27,560 nucleotides of DNA, from positions 1 through 27,560 of the forward strand of contig CAJVYT010000011.1 of assembly GCA_913009765.1 (NCBI GenBank). Direction: 5' to 3'. This DNA comes from an uncultured candidate division Zixibacteria bacterium. Lineage in GTDB: Bacteria > Zixibacteria > MSB-5A5 > GN15 > FEB-12. The translations under genes were made by a program, and so were the position numbers. The notes beneath the pieces were generated by a model, which had not been told where the DNA came from, searched no databases, and was given only the letters and a program-made list of their open reading frames with translations. Each line of letters starts with the position of its first letter. The stretch's first letter is position 1. This document shows positions 5,891 through 15,892 of this stretch, in pieces.

Positions 5891-8800
5891 ATGTTAAGGT
5901 CTACGACTCGTAGAGCAAATAGATTTCTGCAATATCTGACAAGGATAATACAGCATTTATTAATCCGTATGTTTCATGCCTTATGTTTCAGGCGCATAGT
6001 TCTAAATTCTTCTGCCGGAAAATATTTACGCTTTCCTATTTCAATGAAGGCCCCAGCAGTTGCGACATGTTGTTTTCTTTTTCTTATTTTTGCAGTTTCC
6101 GTCTTTGCACAAGATCCTATATCGATACCCACAAAATGCAATAGTGATGATTGGAATCTGAAGTTTGGAACTTATCGTAAATATTTTGATACATCTATGA
6201 AAATTGAAATGGATTTAATTGATGACAATATCCACAGTGCTAACACTGAAACTCGATTCAGGGAAAACATGATGAAGATTGCTTACCATGTTCTCGATAT
6301 TAGGAATGTTTTTGATATTAAAACGGCAAATGATGTAGTTATAAAAGGAATAAAGACTGCTGGTATTGCTATGGAGGCATCAGGGGTTAAGATTATGCCC
6401 CAAATTGCTGACGGGATATCTACCGTTTTAGCATTTGCGATAACCCCAACTCCCAAAACTATTACTTCTTATGTAGTTTATAATTCACTGTTAGCTATTA
6501 ACGAATCATTTGGATTATATCAAATTGTAACACTATCAAATCAATGGAACTTATTGGCAGCAACGCGCAAAGTTTTAGATGCCTATTATGATTATTGCGG
6601 TAATCAATTAGAAATTTTGTATTTTTTAAATATTAATGAGCCACCCTCTGATTGTAGCTATCCTTACCTTGTATGTTATGCTGCAGAATATAGCAAAGAA
6701 AACTACGGTTGGTTAGGCGATTATGATCAAATAAATAATACAATTTTGAAGGTATTGTCCGGTGTAAATGAAACATCCATTGCGCTGTCTGTTAATATAA
6801 CGAATGGTGGTCTCAATGTGACAGTTATTAACAAAAATACAAATAGTACCATATTCGGTGCATCTGTTCAGCTTTACGGGCCGAATTCATCAACTTTTAA
6901 AGATACTAAAACAACAGATTCCAATGGCAATGTTTCTTTCAGTAATTTGCAGCAAGGAGATTATTATCTTTATATAACCAAAAGTGGATATTACGAAAAA
7001 TTTACAAATTTCTATACCATTACAAACTCTTCGTATGATATGGGAAATATTTACTTAACCCCTTTAGTAAGTCCCGTAGCCTACACTTTGACGGCTGCCT
7101 CATCAAATCCCAACAATGGGGTCTACATATATATCAGTCCAAATGACAATAATAGTCTGGCTGACGGTATAACACAGTTTACAAGGATATACGACAATGG
7201 CATGGAAGTAACACTTATTGCAACGTCAACAACAAACGGCAATATCTTTAGCGGTTGGAGTGGATGTGACAGCACTTCAGGACCATCAGGGACGTTCTGT
7301 TTTGTGACAATGAATACAGATAAGACAGTAACGGCAACGTTTGCAACTCCAAATAATTCTTATACCGTAACTCCGTCAGCGAGCGCAGGTGGGAGCATAA
7401 GTCCATCAACACCTCAGACAGTTAACTATAATGATACTCTGCAATTCACTGTTACACCCAATACAGGTTATCACATAAGCTCCGTAGGTGGCACTTGCGG
7501 CGGGATATTGTCAGGGAACATATTTACGACAAGCGCTATTACTTCAAATTGCACTGTTATTGCCAATTTTGCAATAGACAGCCCTACTACATATACGGTA
7601 ACTCCTTCAGCAATTGGAAGTGGAAATATTAGCCCGTCTACACCGGTAACGGTGAACTCCGGATCAACGACACAATTTACTGTATATCCGTATTCTCCTA
7701 ACTACATAGAAAGTACAACAGGCACATGCGGAGGTGTACTAGCAGGGAATACATTCACAACAAATGCAATTACATCGAATTGTACTGTTGTAGCCAATTT
7801 TGCAGCCTGCAGTTATTCTATCAATTCCTTAAGCCAATCATTTACTTCATCAGGTGGTTCAGACGCAGTGAGTGTAACCGCACACAGCGGTTGCGGATGG
7901 AGCGCTTATAGCAATGTCTATTGGATAACTGTTACTTCCGGCAGCAGTGGAAGTGGAGATGGAACGGTCTATTATTTTGTTGCTGCTAACACAAGCATAG
8001 CAGCAAGGCAAGGCACACTGAACATAGGTGGACAAATATTTACGGTTACTCAAGCCGGATATTCAGAAATTATTAATCCACCTACTAACCTTCAGGCCGC
8101 TGCAAATTCAGATAATACAATCACACTTTCATGGAATGATAATTCATCTAATGAAGAAGCGTTTCTACTTGAACGGCAAATAGGAACGGAGTCATATAGT
8201 CAAATATATGCTTTGGATTCTAATACAACCTCATGGGTTGATAATGGCTTTGGTAGCGGGCTTACTCCGGGTACTACCTATTGCTATCGTGTTAGGGCAT
8301 TCTCCAGCGCTTTTGGGTATTCGGCATACTCTAATGAAAGCTGTGCTACGCTTTATTCTGGAGTTCTTTCAGTAACTCCCATAGGTGGTTTTTCATTTTC
8401 AGGAAATGAAGGCGGGCAGTTTACTCCAACAACTAATACCTTAACCATACAAAATACGGGCAACATGCCTTTTGACTGGACTGTATCAAGTAATGTAAAT
8501 TGGATAAGTCTTAATCCAACCGCTGGAAATTTGGCGGCCGACGGAACGGCTACCGTTACAGTTTCGATAAACAGCAATGCAAATACGCTTATATCAGGGG
8601 TATACGATGATATGATTACCATATCAGCAAATGGAGCGCTTAATTCCCCTCAAACTCGCTCAGTCAGTTTGAATATTTCTCCATCAGGGACCGGCTGGAA
8701 CATAGAGACGATTGACAGCACTGGATATGTAGGGGCCGGTTCAAATCTTGCCATAGACTCTAATGACAAAGTACACATCTCGTATGCAGATAGTGGCCAA

Positions 8801-11800
8801 AATGGTTTTTATACTCATCTCAAATATGCCACACATACCTCAGGGGCATGGGTTACTACCACTTTGGCATCTGAAGCTGGGACTGGCTATTATATTGGTG
8901 GTCATAATGATATCGCGATAGATGGAAACAACAAGATACACATTAGTTATTCTTACTATAATAATCCCTCAAATACTGGTTCTCTAAGATATGTTACGAA
9001 TGCTTCCGGCACCTGGGTTACAAGCATTATAGATAGCTCATCTTACGGTTCTTTTAACTCTTTAGCAATCGATTCAAACAATAAAGTGCATATTAGTTAC
9101 ATATCCAGTGGTAATCTTAAGTATGCTACTAACTCATCAGGTTCTTGGGTTACTTCTACAATTGACAATAGTGGGTCTGCAAGAGATACTTCCATAGCTA
9201 TTGACTCAAACAATAAGGTGCATATCAGTTTTCTTGATGAAGTTTCAAGTGCTTTAAGGTACGCGACAGATGTATCAGGCTCCTGGGTTGTTTCTACAAT
9301 TGCAAGCAATCTTCAAATAGGCGTATCTAACTTAAATACCTCTTTAGCGGTCGATATCGATAATAATATTCATATCAGCTATCCGCACGCAAGCTATGAT
9401 CAGGCTTGGAATTGGACTTATTTACTCGAATATGCAACAAATGCTTCCGGCTCATGGGAAACCTCTATAATAGATAGCAGCCAAAGTAACAACGGTTATT
9501 TCCATTCTTCCATAGTGGTAGACTCAAACAATAATGTGCATATCAGTTATCGAAATAATGGTATTAAATATTCTACAAATTCATTGGGGTCATGGGTTAC
9601 TTCTACCGTAGACAATTTAGCAGATGCAGCATATACTTCCATGATGCTCGACTCAAACAGCAAGGCACATATCAGCTATTACGATGGTTTTAATTCTGAT
9701 CTCAAATACGCAAAACAAGCTGACAATATACCGCCGACTGGGCAGATAGACATTAACAATAATTCTACATTTACCAATATCGCCTCAGTTACTTTAACCC
9801 TCTTTGCCTCTGACCCGAGTGGCGTCTCTCAGATGTGTATAAGCAATACTACTTCCTGCTCGTCATGGGAAACCTATACAACATCAAAGTCCTGGACATT
9901 GACATCAGGAGATGCCACGAAGACTGTTTATGTTTGGTTTAAGGATGGCGCAGGCAATGTAAATGCAACGCCATATTCGAATTCTATTATCCTCGATTCG
10001 ACTGTGCCAATAAATGGTATTGTCACGGCTATTGCTGGAAATGCACAGGTATCATTAAGATGGAATGGCTTTTCAGATGCAACAAGCGGAATAAACAATT
10101 ATAAAGTTGTCTATAGCGCAGGCGATACACCCAGCTCTTGCTCAAGCGGAACACAAATATATTTTGATTCCGGTACTACTTATACCCATGCCAACCTAAC
10201 CAATGGAGTCACATATAATTATCGTATTTGTGCAATTGATAACGCTAATAATACATCTTTAGGTGCAACAGCCTCAGCAACACCTCAGTCTCAAACTTAT
10301 ACCCTCAATGTTTCCATCAACCCTATCGGTGGAGGCACAGTAACGAGCAGTCCATCAGGAATCAACTGCGGTAGTGATTGCTCAGAGGCATACGATGAAG
10401 GCACAGTGGTAACACTGACAGCAACACCTGATGTAGGTTCAACTTTTACTGGCTGGTCAGGTGCATGTGTTGGCAATACAACAACATGTATTGTGACAAT
10501 GGATGGAGATAAATCGGTCACAGCGACATTTGATCTTGATGCTTACAACCTAACAGTTAATATAAATGGCAGTGGCACAGTGACGAGTTTACCTGATGGG
10601 ATAGATTGTGGCGCTGACTGCACAGAGGCATACGATGATGGTACAGACGTAACCCTTACAGCTTCACCTGATACAGGCTCAACCTTTACTATGTGGTCAG
10701 GTGCATGTACAGGTACATCAACAACATGCATAGTAACAATGGACTCCGATAAGACTGTTGAGGCTACCTTTACTCCAAGTGTCATTTATATTGAACCCAA
10801 TGGTACCTGTGGAGGAAATACACCATGTTATTCCGTAATACAGGATGGAATCGATGCGGCTGGAGATGGAACAACAATCAAAGTGGCCCGGGGGATTTAT
10901 TATGAGAACGTCACCATAGACACATCACTAACCGGTCTGCGTATCCAGGGAGGATGGAGCAGTGATTTCAGTTCAAGGGGTGAAGACCCTTCATTGACTG
11001 TAGTAGATGGAGGTGGAAGTGATGGGGTGTTTTCTATTAGTGCATTAGGTATAGACATAGATGTAACCATAGAGGGCTTTACTATCCGGAATGGAAACAC
11101 TGATTATGGCGGTGGTATTTATACAGTTTCCTATTCTTCAGGGACTGTTACTTTAACATTGAACAGAAATATTATTTCAAACAATGCTGTAACTGCCGCT
11201 GGAGGCGGAATTGGCGCCTTTTCTCAGAATTCAGGCTCCAGTACATCAGTCATACTAACGAACAATATCATTACAGGTAACAATGCTGATAGCAACGGTG
11301 GCGGAATTTATGCCTATTCTGAAGATTCGGGCAATACTACATTAATCTTGACTAACAACACTATTGCAGACAATGCCGCTATTAGTAATGGTGGTGGTCT
11401 ACGCGCTTATTCTTATTCAGCAGGGGTTACGGATATAACACTTAAGAACAATATCATCTGGGGCAATACAGCCTCAAATGGAGGGGATATAGCAATTCGC
11501 CAGCCAGGAGGAACCACTGCTGTCGATTCCTCCTATAATGATATAGAGGATATATTTAACGATCCAAGCTATCCAGGGACATACAATGACCTTGGTGGCA
11601 ATATGAATGCAGATCCAGTATTTTCTAATCTCTCAGGAGGCAACTTCCATCTTACCGCAGGATCACCATGTATAGATACAGGGACAGACACTGGCGCCCC
11701 TCTGGATGACTTTGAAGGAGATGTCAGGCCTTACGATGGAGATGGGGATACAGTAGCAACAACAGACATTGGGGCTGATGAGTTTTCAGAAGGCGTAATT

Positions 11801-12325
11801 GGTGTATTTAAGAATGGTTATTGGTATCTTGACGTGAATGGCAATAGTCTATGGGATGGTGGAGCAATAGATTTGCTCTTCAATTTTGGCAGATCAACAG
11901 ATGAGCCCATAGTAGGGGACTGGGACGGAGACGGAGTGGATACGATAGGGATACGGCGTGGGAATAACTTCTACCTGAGGAACAGTAATTCAACAGGTCC
12001 CCATGATATATCCTTCAATTTTGGCAGATCAACAGATGAGCCCATAGTAGGGGACTGGGATGGAGACGGAGTGGATACGATAGGGATACGGCGTGGGAAT
12101 AACTTCTACCTGAGGAACAGTAATTCAACAGGTCCCCATGATATATCCTTCAATTTTGGCAGATCAACAGATGAGCCCGTAGTAGGGGACTGGGACGGAG
12201 ACGGAGTGGATACGATAGGCGTATATCGACCATCAAACGGGAGGTTCTATTTAAGGAACAGCAACAGCACCGGGCCTGCCGAAATAGTGGATGATTTTGG
12301 GATATTGAACGGAATTCCAATGTGA
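5891..12325 (+). CDS. Giant secreted multidomain protein (Ig/FN3/BACON, 7-repeat propeller, beta-helix, VCBS-like repeats)
   Basis: This 2144-residue exoprotein starts at ATG 5891 with a strong AAGGAGG. The first 50 residues are Arg-rich, and a typical signal peptide begins at M52 and ends near VFAQ (74-75). Approximate layout: helical region 76-290; CNA_B-like domain 298-380; InlB/Flg_new_2-type repeats 398-487, 491-562 and 568-638; BACON-like 640-724; FN3 731-822; second BACON-like 826-930. Residues 934-1280 hold seven repeats of the form IDSNNKVHISY, which suggests a seven-bladed propeller. Then come Ig-like 1283-1370, FN3 1372-1467, two more WSGAC-type repeats 1470-1630, a right-handed beta-helix with GGGI turns 1631-1970, and three 45-residue VCBS-like repeats. 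No LPXTG or type IX sorting domain is visible. An adhesin or matrix role is inferred. Only 57 bp separate it from the S8 protease gene. Confidence 0.85.
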   Translation: MLRSTTRRANRFLQYLTRIIQHLLIRMFHALCFRRIVLNSSAGKYLRFPISMKAPAVATCCFLFLIFAVSVFAQDPISIPTKCNSDDWNLKFGTYRKYFDTSMKIEMDLIDDNIHSANTETRFRENMMKIAYHVLDIRNVFDIKTANDVVIKGIKTAGIAMEASGVKIMPQIADGISTVLAFAITPTPKTITSYVVYNSLLAINESFGLYQIVTLSNQWNLLAATRKVLDAYYDYCGNQLEILYFLNINEPPSDCSYPYLVCYAAEYSKENYGWLGDYDQINNTILKVLSGVNETSIALSVNITNGGLNVTVINKNTNSTIFGASVQLYGPNSSTFKDTKTTDSNGNVSFSNLQQGDYYLYITKSGYYEKFTNFYTITNSSYDMGNIYLTPLVSPVAYTLTAASSNPNNGVYIYISPNDNNSLADGITQFTRIYDNGMEVTLIATSTTNGNIFSGWSGCDSTSGPSGTFCFVTMNTDKTVTATFATPNNSYTVTPSASAGGSISPSTPQTVNYNDTLQFTVTPNTGYHISSVGGTCGGILSGNIFTTSAITSNCTVIANFAIDSPTTYTVTPSAIGSGNISPSTPVTVNSGSTTQFTVYPYSPNYIESTTGTCGGVLAGNTFTTNAITSNCTVVANFAACSYSINSLSQSFTSSGGSDAVSVTAHSGCGWSAYSNVYWITVTSGSSGSGDGTVYYFVAANTSIAARQGTLNIGGQIFTVTQAGYSEIINPPTNLQAAANSDNTITLSWNDNSSNEEAFLLERQIGTESYSQIYALDSNTTSWVDNGFGSGLTPGTTYCYRVRAFSSAFGYSAYSNESCATLYSGVLSVTPIGGFSFSGNEGGQFTPTTNTLTIQNTGNMPFDWTVSSNVNWISLNPTAGNLAADGTATVTVSINSNANTLISGVYDDMITISANGALNSPQTRSVSLNISPSGTGWNIETIDSTGYVGAGSNLAIDSNDKVHISYADSGQNGFYTHLKYATHTSGAWVTTTLASEAGTGYYIGGHNDIAIDGNNKIHISYSYYNNPSNTGSLRYVTNASGTWVTSIIDSSSYGSFNSLAIDSNNKVHISYISSGNLKYATNSSGSWVTSTIDNSGSARDTSIAIDSNNKVHISFLDEVSSALRYATDVSGSWVVSTIASNLQIGVSNLNTSLAVDIDNNIHISYPHASYDQAWNWTYLLEYATNASGSWETSIIDSSQSNNGYFHSSIVVDSNNNVHISYRNNGIKYSTNSLGSWVTSTVDNLADAAYTSMMLDSNSKAHISYYDGFNSDLKYAKQADNIPPTGQIDINNNSTFTNIASVTLTLFASDPSGVSQMCISNTTSCSSWETYTTSKSWTLTSGDATKTVYVWFKDGAGNVNATPYSNSIILDSTVPINGIVTAIAGNAQVSLRWNGFSDATSGINNYKVVYSAGDTPSSCSSGTQIYFDSGTTYTHANLTNGVTYNYRICAIDNANNTSLGATASATPQSQTYTLNVSINPIGGGTVTSSPSGINCGSDCSEAYDEGTVVTLTATPDVGSTFTGWSGACVGNTTTCIVTMDGDKSVTATFDLDAYNLTVNINGSGTVTSLPDGIDCGADCTEAYDDGTDVTLTASPDTGSTFTMWSGACTGTSTTCIVTMDSDKTVEATFTPSVIYIEPNGTCGGNTPCYSVIQDGIDAAGDGTTIKVARGIYYENVTIDTSLTGLRIQGGWSSDFSSRGEDPSLTVVDGGGSDGVFSISALGIDIDVTIEGFTIRNGNTDYGGGIYTVSYSSGTVTLTLNRNIISNNAVTAAGGGIGAFSQNSGSSTSVILTNNIITGNNADSNGGGIYAYSEDSGNTTLILTNNTIADNAAISNGGGLRAYSYSAGVTDITLKNNIIWGNTASNGGDIAIRQPGGTTAVDSSYNDIEDIFNDPSYPGTYNDLGGNMNADPVFSNLSGGNFHLTAGSPCIDTGTDTGAPLDDFEGDVRPYDGDGDTVATTDIGADEFSEGVIGVFKNGYWYLDVNGNSLWDGGAIDLLFNFGRSTDEPIVGDWDGDGVDTIGIRRGNNFYLRNSNSTGPHDISFNFGRSTDEPIVGDWDGDGVDTIGIRRGNNFYLRNSNSTGPHDISFNFGRSTDEPVVGDWDGDGVDTIGVYRPSNGRFYLRNSNSTGPAEIVDDFGILNGIPM
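11879..12283 (+). repeat. Three tandem 135-bp coding repeats
   Basis: Units begin at 11879, 12014 and 12149. The first two differ at almost no positions (for example GGGACGG versus GGGATGG), so they were copied recently. The third diverges after its first two thirds. Each unit encodes 45 residues containing DWDGDGVDTIG and FYLRNSNSTG. Confidence 0.9.
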
Positions 12326-12382
12326 GGTAAGATATTATAGGTGAACAATATTCTAAGTCGAAGATGAAAGGAGGATAATAAA

Positions 12383-15205
12383 ATGAGAAGTAAAAATTTA
12401 ATATGTCTGTTGATTATGGGAGCTTTCCTTTTTTCTGTACCACCTTCATTCTCTTCAGAGGTTGTTATAGAAGATGAAGTGAATATTACAGGCCCTATGG
12501 GTGAGAAGTACCATGTTGTAAAAAAGGAGGTTGATGGAGCTCCTTTCTTAGAATTTATTGATCAATACGGTAATGTTTATACCAGAGAAGAGTTCAACAC
12601 CCTTATGATGGAGACGACCCCTGTTCTATCAGAAGAACTGCGTGCAAAAATATCAAGAATAGAGCCAGGTGACGCTGTAGATGTAACTGTATACATGCGT
12701 TCCCAGCCTCATGTCTCTGAGCTGGAGGGGGTCAGGGCTGAATTTGAGCTTCAAATTGAGTCACTAAAGACGGAGATTCGCCAGATAAACAGGGGCTTAA
12801 CAAAAGAGCGCCCTTCACTTGATGAAGAAGGAGAGAAGGAATACATCGAGTCAGGTCTTTACATCCGAGAGACAAGTGCTCAGGAGAGGGTTAGGCTTCA
12901 GAGTCTGAAGGAAGAGCTGGACAGTACTCGCCAGAGCATGCATCAACAGATGGGAGAAGTTGCTGAGGAGCGGTTAACTGAGGCGCGGGCCGAGACAAGG
13001 GCATTAATAGAGGGGGTCGGGGGCACCGTCTTGCTTGAGGTAAAAGGGTTTAATATAGTTGAAGCCAGGGTGCCGGCAGGAGGGCTTGAGGCCCTTGCAG
13101 AAGATCCGCGGGTTCTGGCCATTGACGAGGTTCAAGCACCAAAGCTTCGTATCACTGAAGAACCGACTGATCCGTTTCCCAATGGACGGCTCGATATCAG
13201 CACCGACTCCATAGGTGCTGATAACTGGTGGAGTGCTGGATATGACGGCAGCAACACTTGGGATTTTGGCATAATGGATACAGGGGTACAGCAGGACCAT
13301 CCTGCGCTTAGCCATACGTATGAGACCAATACAGGCTCAAGCGTTGATAATGCTGAGAGCGGACATGGTACCCATGTTACGGGTATTGCAACAAGCAGTG
13401 ACGGAACATATACCGGAGTCGTGCCTGCCCCGGATGAGGTTATCTGGTCGTATTCTTCAAATAGTGAAGCTACTGCCATGACAAACATGCACTGGCTTGA
13501 GACCGGTGCCACAGATGACCCTGAGGCGGTTAACTGGAGCTTCGGCTGGGATTCAAATGGCAGTACGGATTACAGGCAGATAGAGCAGTTCCTTGATGCC
13601 TTTATACAGTATCGGGGTACTCCTGTAAGCATAGCATCCACAAATGCGACTGGTCTCTACCATCCAGAGATGGCCTACAATATTATCTCTGTCTTAAATA
13701 TGAATGACATGGGTACGTTGACACGTTCGGATGACTTAGATGGCGGCAGTGCTTATGGTCCAACGCCTAATAGCAGGAGGAAACCCGACCTCATAGCTCC
13801 TGGAACAAACATAGTCTCAACCAACAATTCCCATGCAGGTACAGGAAGCGGTAATCCTGATCCTAATTGCTGGGAGACAAGGGCACAGAGGCAGGGTTAC
13901 GACTGGTCTCGCTGCTCTGGTACAAGCATGGCAGCCCCCCATGTTGGAGGTTCTCTTGTGCTCTTTGCGGATGCAGGAATTTATAATCCGCGGGCATCAA
14001 AGGCTATATTGATCAACACGGCTGATGCTTATGATAATAATGGCACAAACAATACTACTGCTGACGATACACAGGTAGGAGGCAGTAACTGGGATCCGGA
14101 CTATGGTTGGGGTTATATTGACCTTTTGGAGGCAGAGTTTAACAAAAGTGACTATTTCTGCAACTGGACAGATTCAACGCATAGGAACAGGTTGTACAAG
14201 GGGTATATGTATAACAATGAAAAGGCGACCCTTGTATGGTATAAGCGGGGGATTTATAACAATGCTGCCTATCCAGCGACGATTTACAACCTTACAGATA
14301 TGGATCTACTTGTGTACAGGGCAAGTGATTACACACTCTTGATGAACTCAAACACAATACCTAATAATGTTGAGCAGATTGATGTCAATGAAAGTAATAC
14401 AAAGATCCTCAGGGTCAGGCAGTGGAGCTCCTCCATTGATGGTGCAAGTTCAGAATGGTACTGCCTTGCTACGGAGGAGAATTTTGCGCCCTATTATGGT
14501 ATCAGCACTATAGGAGTGAGAAGGGGGAATAACTTTTACTTAAGGAACAGCAACAGCACTGGTCCCCATGACATATCCTTCAATTTCGGAAAGGCAGCAG
14601 ACGATCCGCTTATGGGCGACTGGGACGGTGATACAGGTATTAGTGCATCTCAGCCAGGTGGTAAGACAGCAGGAGTGAGAAGAGGGAACAACTTCTACTT
14701 AAGGAACAGCAACAGCACCGGCCCCCATGACATATCCTTCAATTTCGGTAAATCAACTGACGAACCATTGGTAGGAGACTGGAATGGAGATGGTGTGGAT
14801 ACAGTGGGAGTGAGAAGAGGGAACAACTTCTATCTGAGAAACAGCAATTCAACCGGCCCCCATGACATATCCTTCAATTTCGGTAAATCAACGGACGAAC
14901 CATTGGTAGGAGACTGGAATGGAGATGGTGTGGATACAGTAGGTATACGGAGAGGAAACATTTTTTATTTAAGGAACGCGAATAGCACTGGACCTCACGA
15001 TGTATCGTTCAGCTTTGGAAAGTCAACAGACATCCCATTAGTAGGGGACTGGAATGGAGATGGTATCGATACTATAGGAGTCTACAGATCCTCTAACAAG
15101 ACATTCTATCTCAGAAATAGCAATAGTATAGGGGCTCCTGATATAACAGTTGCCTATGGTTCCACAGGAGATGAACCACTTACAGGGAACTGGAATGGAT
15201 TGTAA
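12383..15205 (+). CDS. Secreted subtilisin-like serine protease (peptidase S8) with C-terminal VCBS-like repeats
   Basis: This 940-residue endopeptidase starts at ATG behind AAAGGAGG. A signal peptide covers about residues 1-25 (hydrophobic LICLLIMGAFLFSV). A long propeptide follows to about residue 255. It has a charged coiled-coil part and an inhibitor-like end (VEARVPAGGLEALAEDPRV, then IDEV). The S8 domain spans roughly 270-585 with the full triad: D299 in IMDTGV, H328 in GHGTHV and S515 in GTSMAAP. A P-domain-like beta region (590-705, LYKGYMYNNEKATLVWYKRG) comes next, then five VCBS-like repeats (706-940), the same type as at the end of the upstream giant protein. The 57-bp spacing and shared tails suggest one transcript and one location. 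The protease may process the giant protein or other surface proteins; that part is inference. Confidence 0.93.
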   Translation: MRSKNLICLLIMGAFLFSVPPSFSSEVVIEDEVNITGPMGEKYHVVKKEVDGAPFLEFIDQYGNVYTREEFNTLMMETTPVLSEELRAKISRIEPGDAVDVTVYMRSQPHVSELEGVRAEFELQIESLKTEIRQINRGLTKERPSLDEEGEKEYIESGLYIRETSAQERVRLQSLKEELDSTRQSMHQQMGEVAEERLTEARAETRALIEGVGGTVLLEVKGFNIVEARVPAGGLEALAEDPRVLAIDEVQAPKLRITEEPTDPFPNGRLDISTDSIGADNWWSAGYDGSNTWDFGIMDTGVQQDHPALSHTYETNTGSSVDNAESGHGTHVTGIATSSDGTYTGVVPAPDEVIWSYSSNSEATAMTNMHWLETGATDDPEAVNWSFGWDSNGSTDYRQIEQFLDAFIQYRGTPVSIASTNATGLYHPEMAYNIISVLNMNDMGTLTRSDDLDGGSAYGPTPNSRRKPDLIAPGTNIVSTNNSHAGTGSGNPDPNCWETRAQRQGYDWSRCSGTSMAAPHVGGSLVLFADAGIYNPRASKAILINTADAYDNNGTNNTTADDTQVGGSNWDPDYGWGYIDLLEAEFNKSDYFCNWTDSTHRNRLYKGYMYNNEKATLVWYKRGIYNNAAYPATIYNLTDMDLLVYRASDYTLLMNSNTIPNNVEQIDVNESNTKILRVRQWSSSIDGASSEWYCLATEENFAPYYGISTIGVRRGNNFYLRNSNSTGPHDISFNFGKAADDPLMGDWDGDTGISASQPGGKTAGVRRGNNFYLRNSNSTGPHDISFNFGKSTDEPLVGDWNGDGVDTVGVRRGNNFYLRNSNSTGPHDISFNFGKSTDEPLVGDWNGDGVDTVGIRRGNIFYLRNANSTGPHDVSFSFGKSTDIPLVGDWNGDGIDTIGVYRSSNKTFYLRNSNSIGAPDITVAYGSTGDEPLTGNWNGL
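14501..15202 (+). repeat. Five tandem VCBS-like coding repeats in the protease gene
   Basis: The units encode RRGNNFYLRNSNSTGPHDIS followed by FNFGKSTDEPLVGDWNGDG and similar. The middle units are nearly identical at DNA level, and the first spacer is altered (TGISASQPGGKTA). The same unit occurs in the upstream giant gene, which points to duplication or gene conversion between the two genes. Confidence 0.88.
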
Positions 15206-15228
15206 ATAGTTTGTGATTCATAATGTTA

Positions 15229-15267
15229 AAAAAAACGGGGGAATGACTGTATTCTCCCAGTTTTTTA
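15229..15267 (+). terminator. Rho-independent terminator of the exoprotein-protease unit
   Basis: An A-run, GGGGGAAT, a six-base loop GACTGT and ATTCTCCC form an 8-bp stem with one G-U pair, followed by AG and TTTTTT. It starts 24 bases after the protease stop codon. Confidence 0.8.
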
Positions 15268-15892
15268 TGTTCACAATAGAGAATACTTATAATGTGACAA
15301 ATATAAGTTGGCTGTTTATTTGAAAATGCGGATGGCGTTCTTGATTCTTCGGTTTGATATGGATGCCGTCATAATTTATAAAATTCTTTTAGAGCAGATT
15401 TGAAAAATCGATTTAAATTATCCCAGGAAGCATTATTGAGTTGTTTGCTAAGAGTCAAGCAAAGATTTAACTTTTGCAGAAAAAGAAGCAAAATGCATAT
15501 AGATGGGCTGGAATCGATAAGAATGGAGTTTTCATGTTTCGTGTATATGGCGTGAGACAAGCAATGTAACGTCAAATCACGATATTTGTTATGCTCGCTC
15601 AACCGACAGAGGTAAGAGATGGGCAGACTCAAGTTGTAGAATGTATGAATTACCCATCACTATAGAAAATATAGAGGTAATTCGTAGAGTGTCAATGAAG
15701 AATAATCTAATTTTGTTATGTTTTTGCTTGTATCAGTTTTTTTTCTTATGATATACTATTATTGTTTTTACTTTTTTCAAATGTTTTTAGGTCTTTTGTT
15801 TTTATTGTTTACAATCCTTAGATTTTATCCCTTCATAATTTGCCTTTAGAAAGCATATTTTAAAGCAGACTTCAGGAGAAGTAATTAAGGTA
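15268..15892. other. AT-rich gene-less stretch between the exoprotein unit and the glycan cluster
   Basis: No gene is supported with confidence. An 87-codon minus-strand frame (15369-15632) ends in LNRFFKSALKEFYKL and could be a scrap of a transposase, but I do not recognise it and list it as rejected. The right part is T-rich and contains a promoter candidate. Confidence 0.4.
15724..15752 (+). promoter_or_regulatory. Sigma-70-like promoter candidate ahead of the glycan cluster
   Basis: TTGCTT (15724-15729), a 17-bp spacer and TATGAT (15747-15752). Transcription would run through the pseudogene at 15893-16190 into the chimeric glycosyltransferase gene. T-rich context makes chance matches easy. 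Confidence 0.35.

Noticed and set aside
11879..15202. Regular repeats that might suggest a CRISPR array
   Set aside because: The units are 135 bp long, contiguous without spacers and in frame; they encode protein repeats. No CRISPR-like array or cas gene was seen anywhere.
15369..15632. 87-codon minus-strand frame ending FFKSALKEFYKL, possibly a transposase scrap
   Set aside because: I cannot match it to a transposase family with confidence, no termini or target repeats are visible, and there is no good ribosome site.
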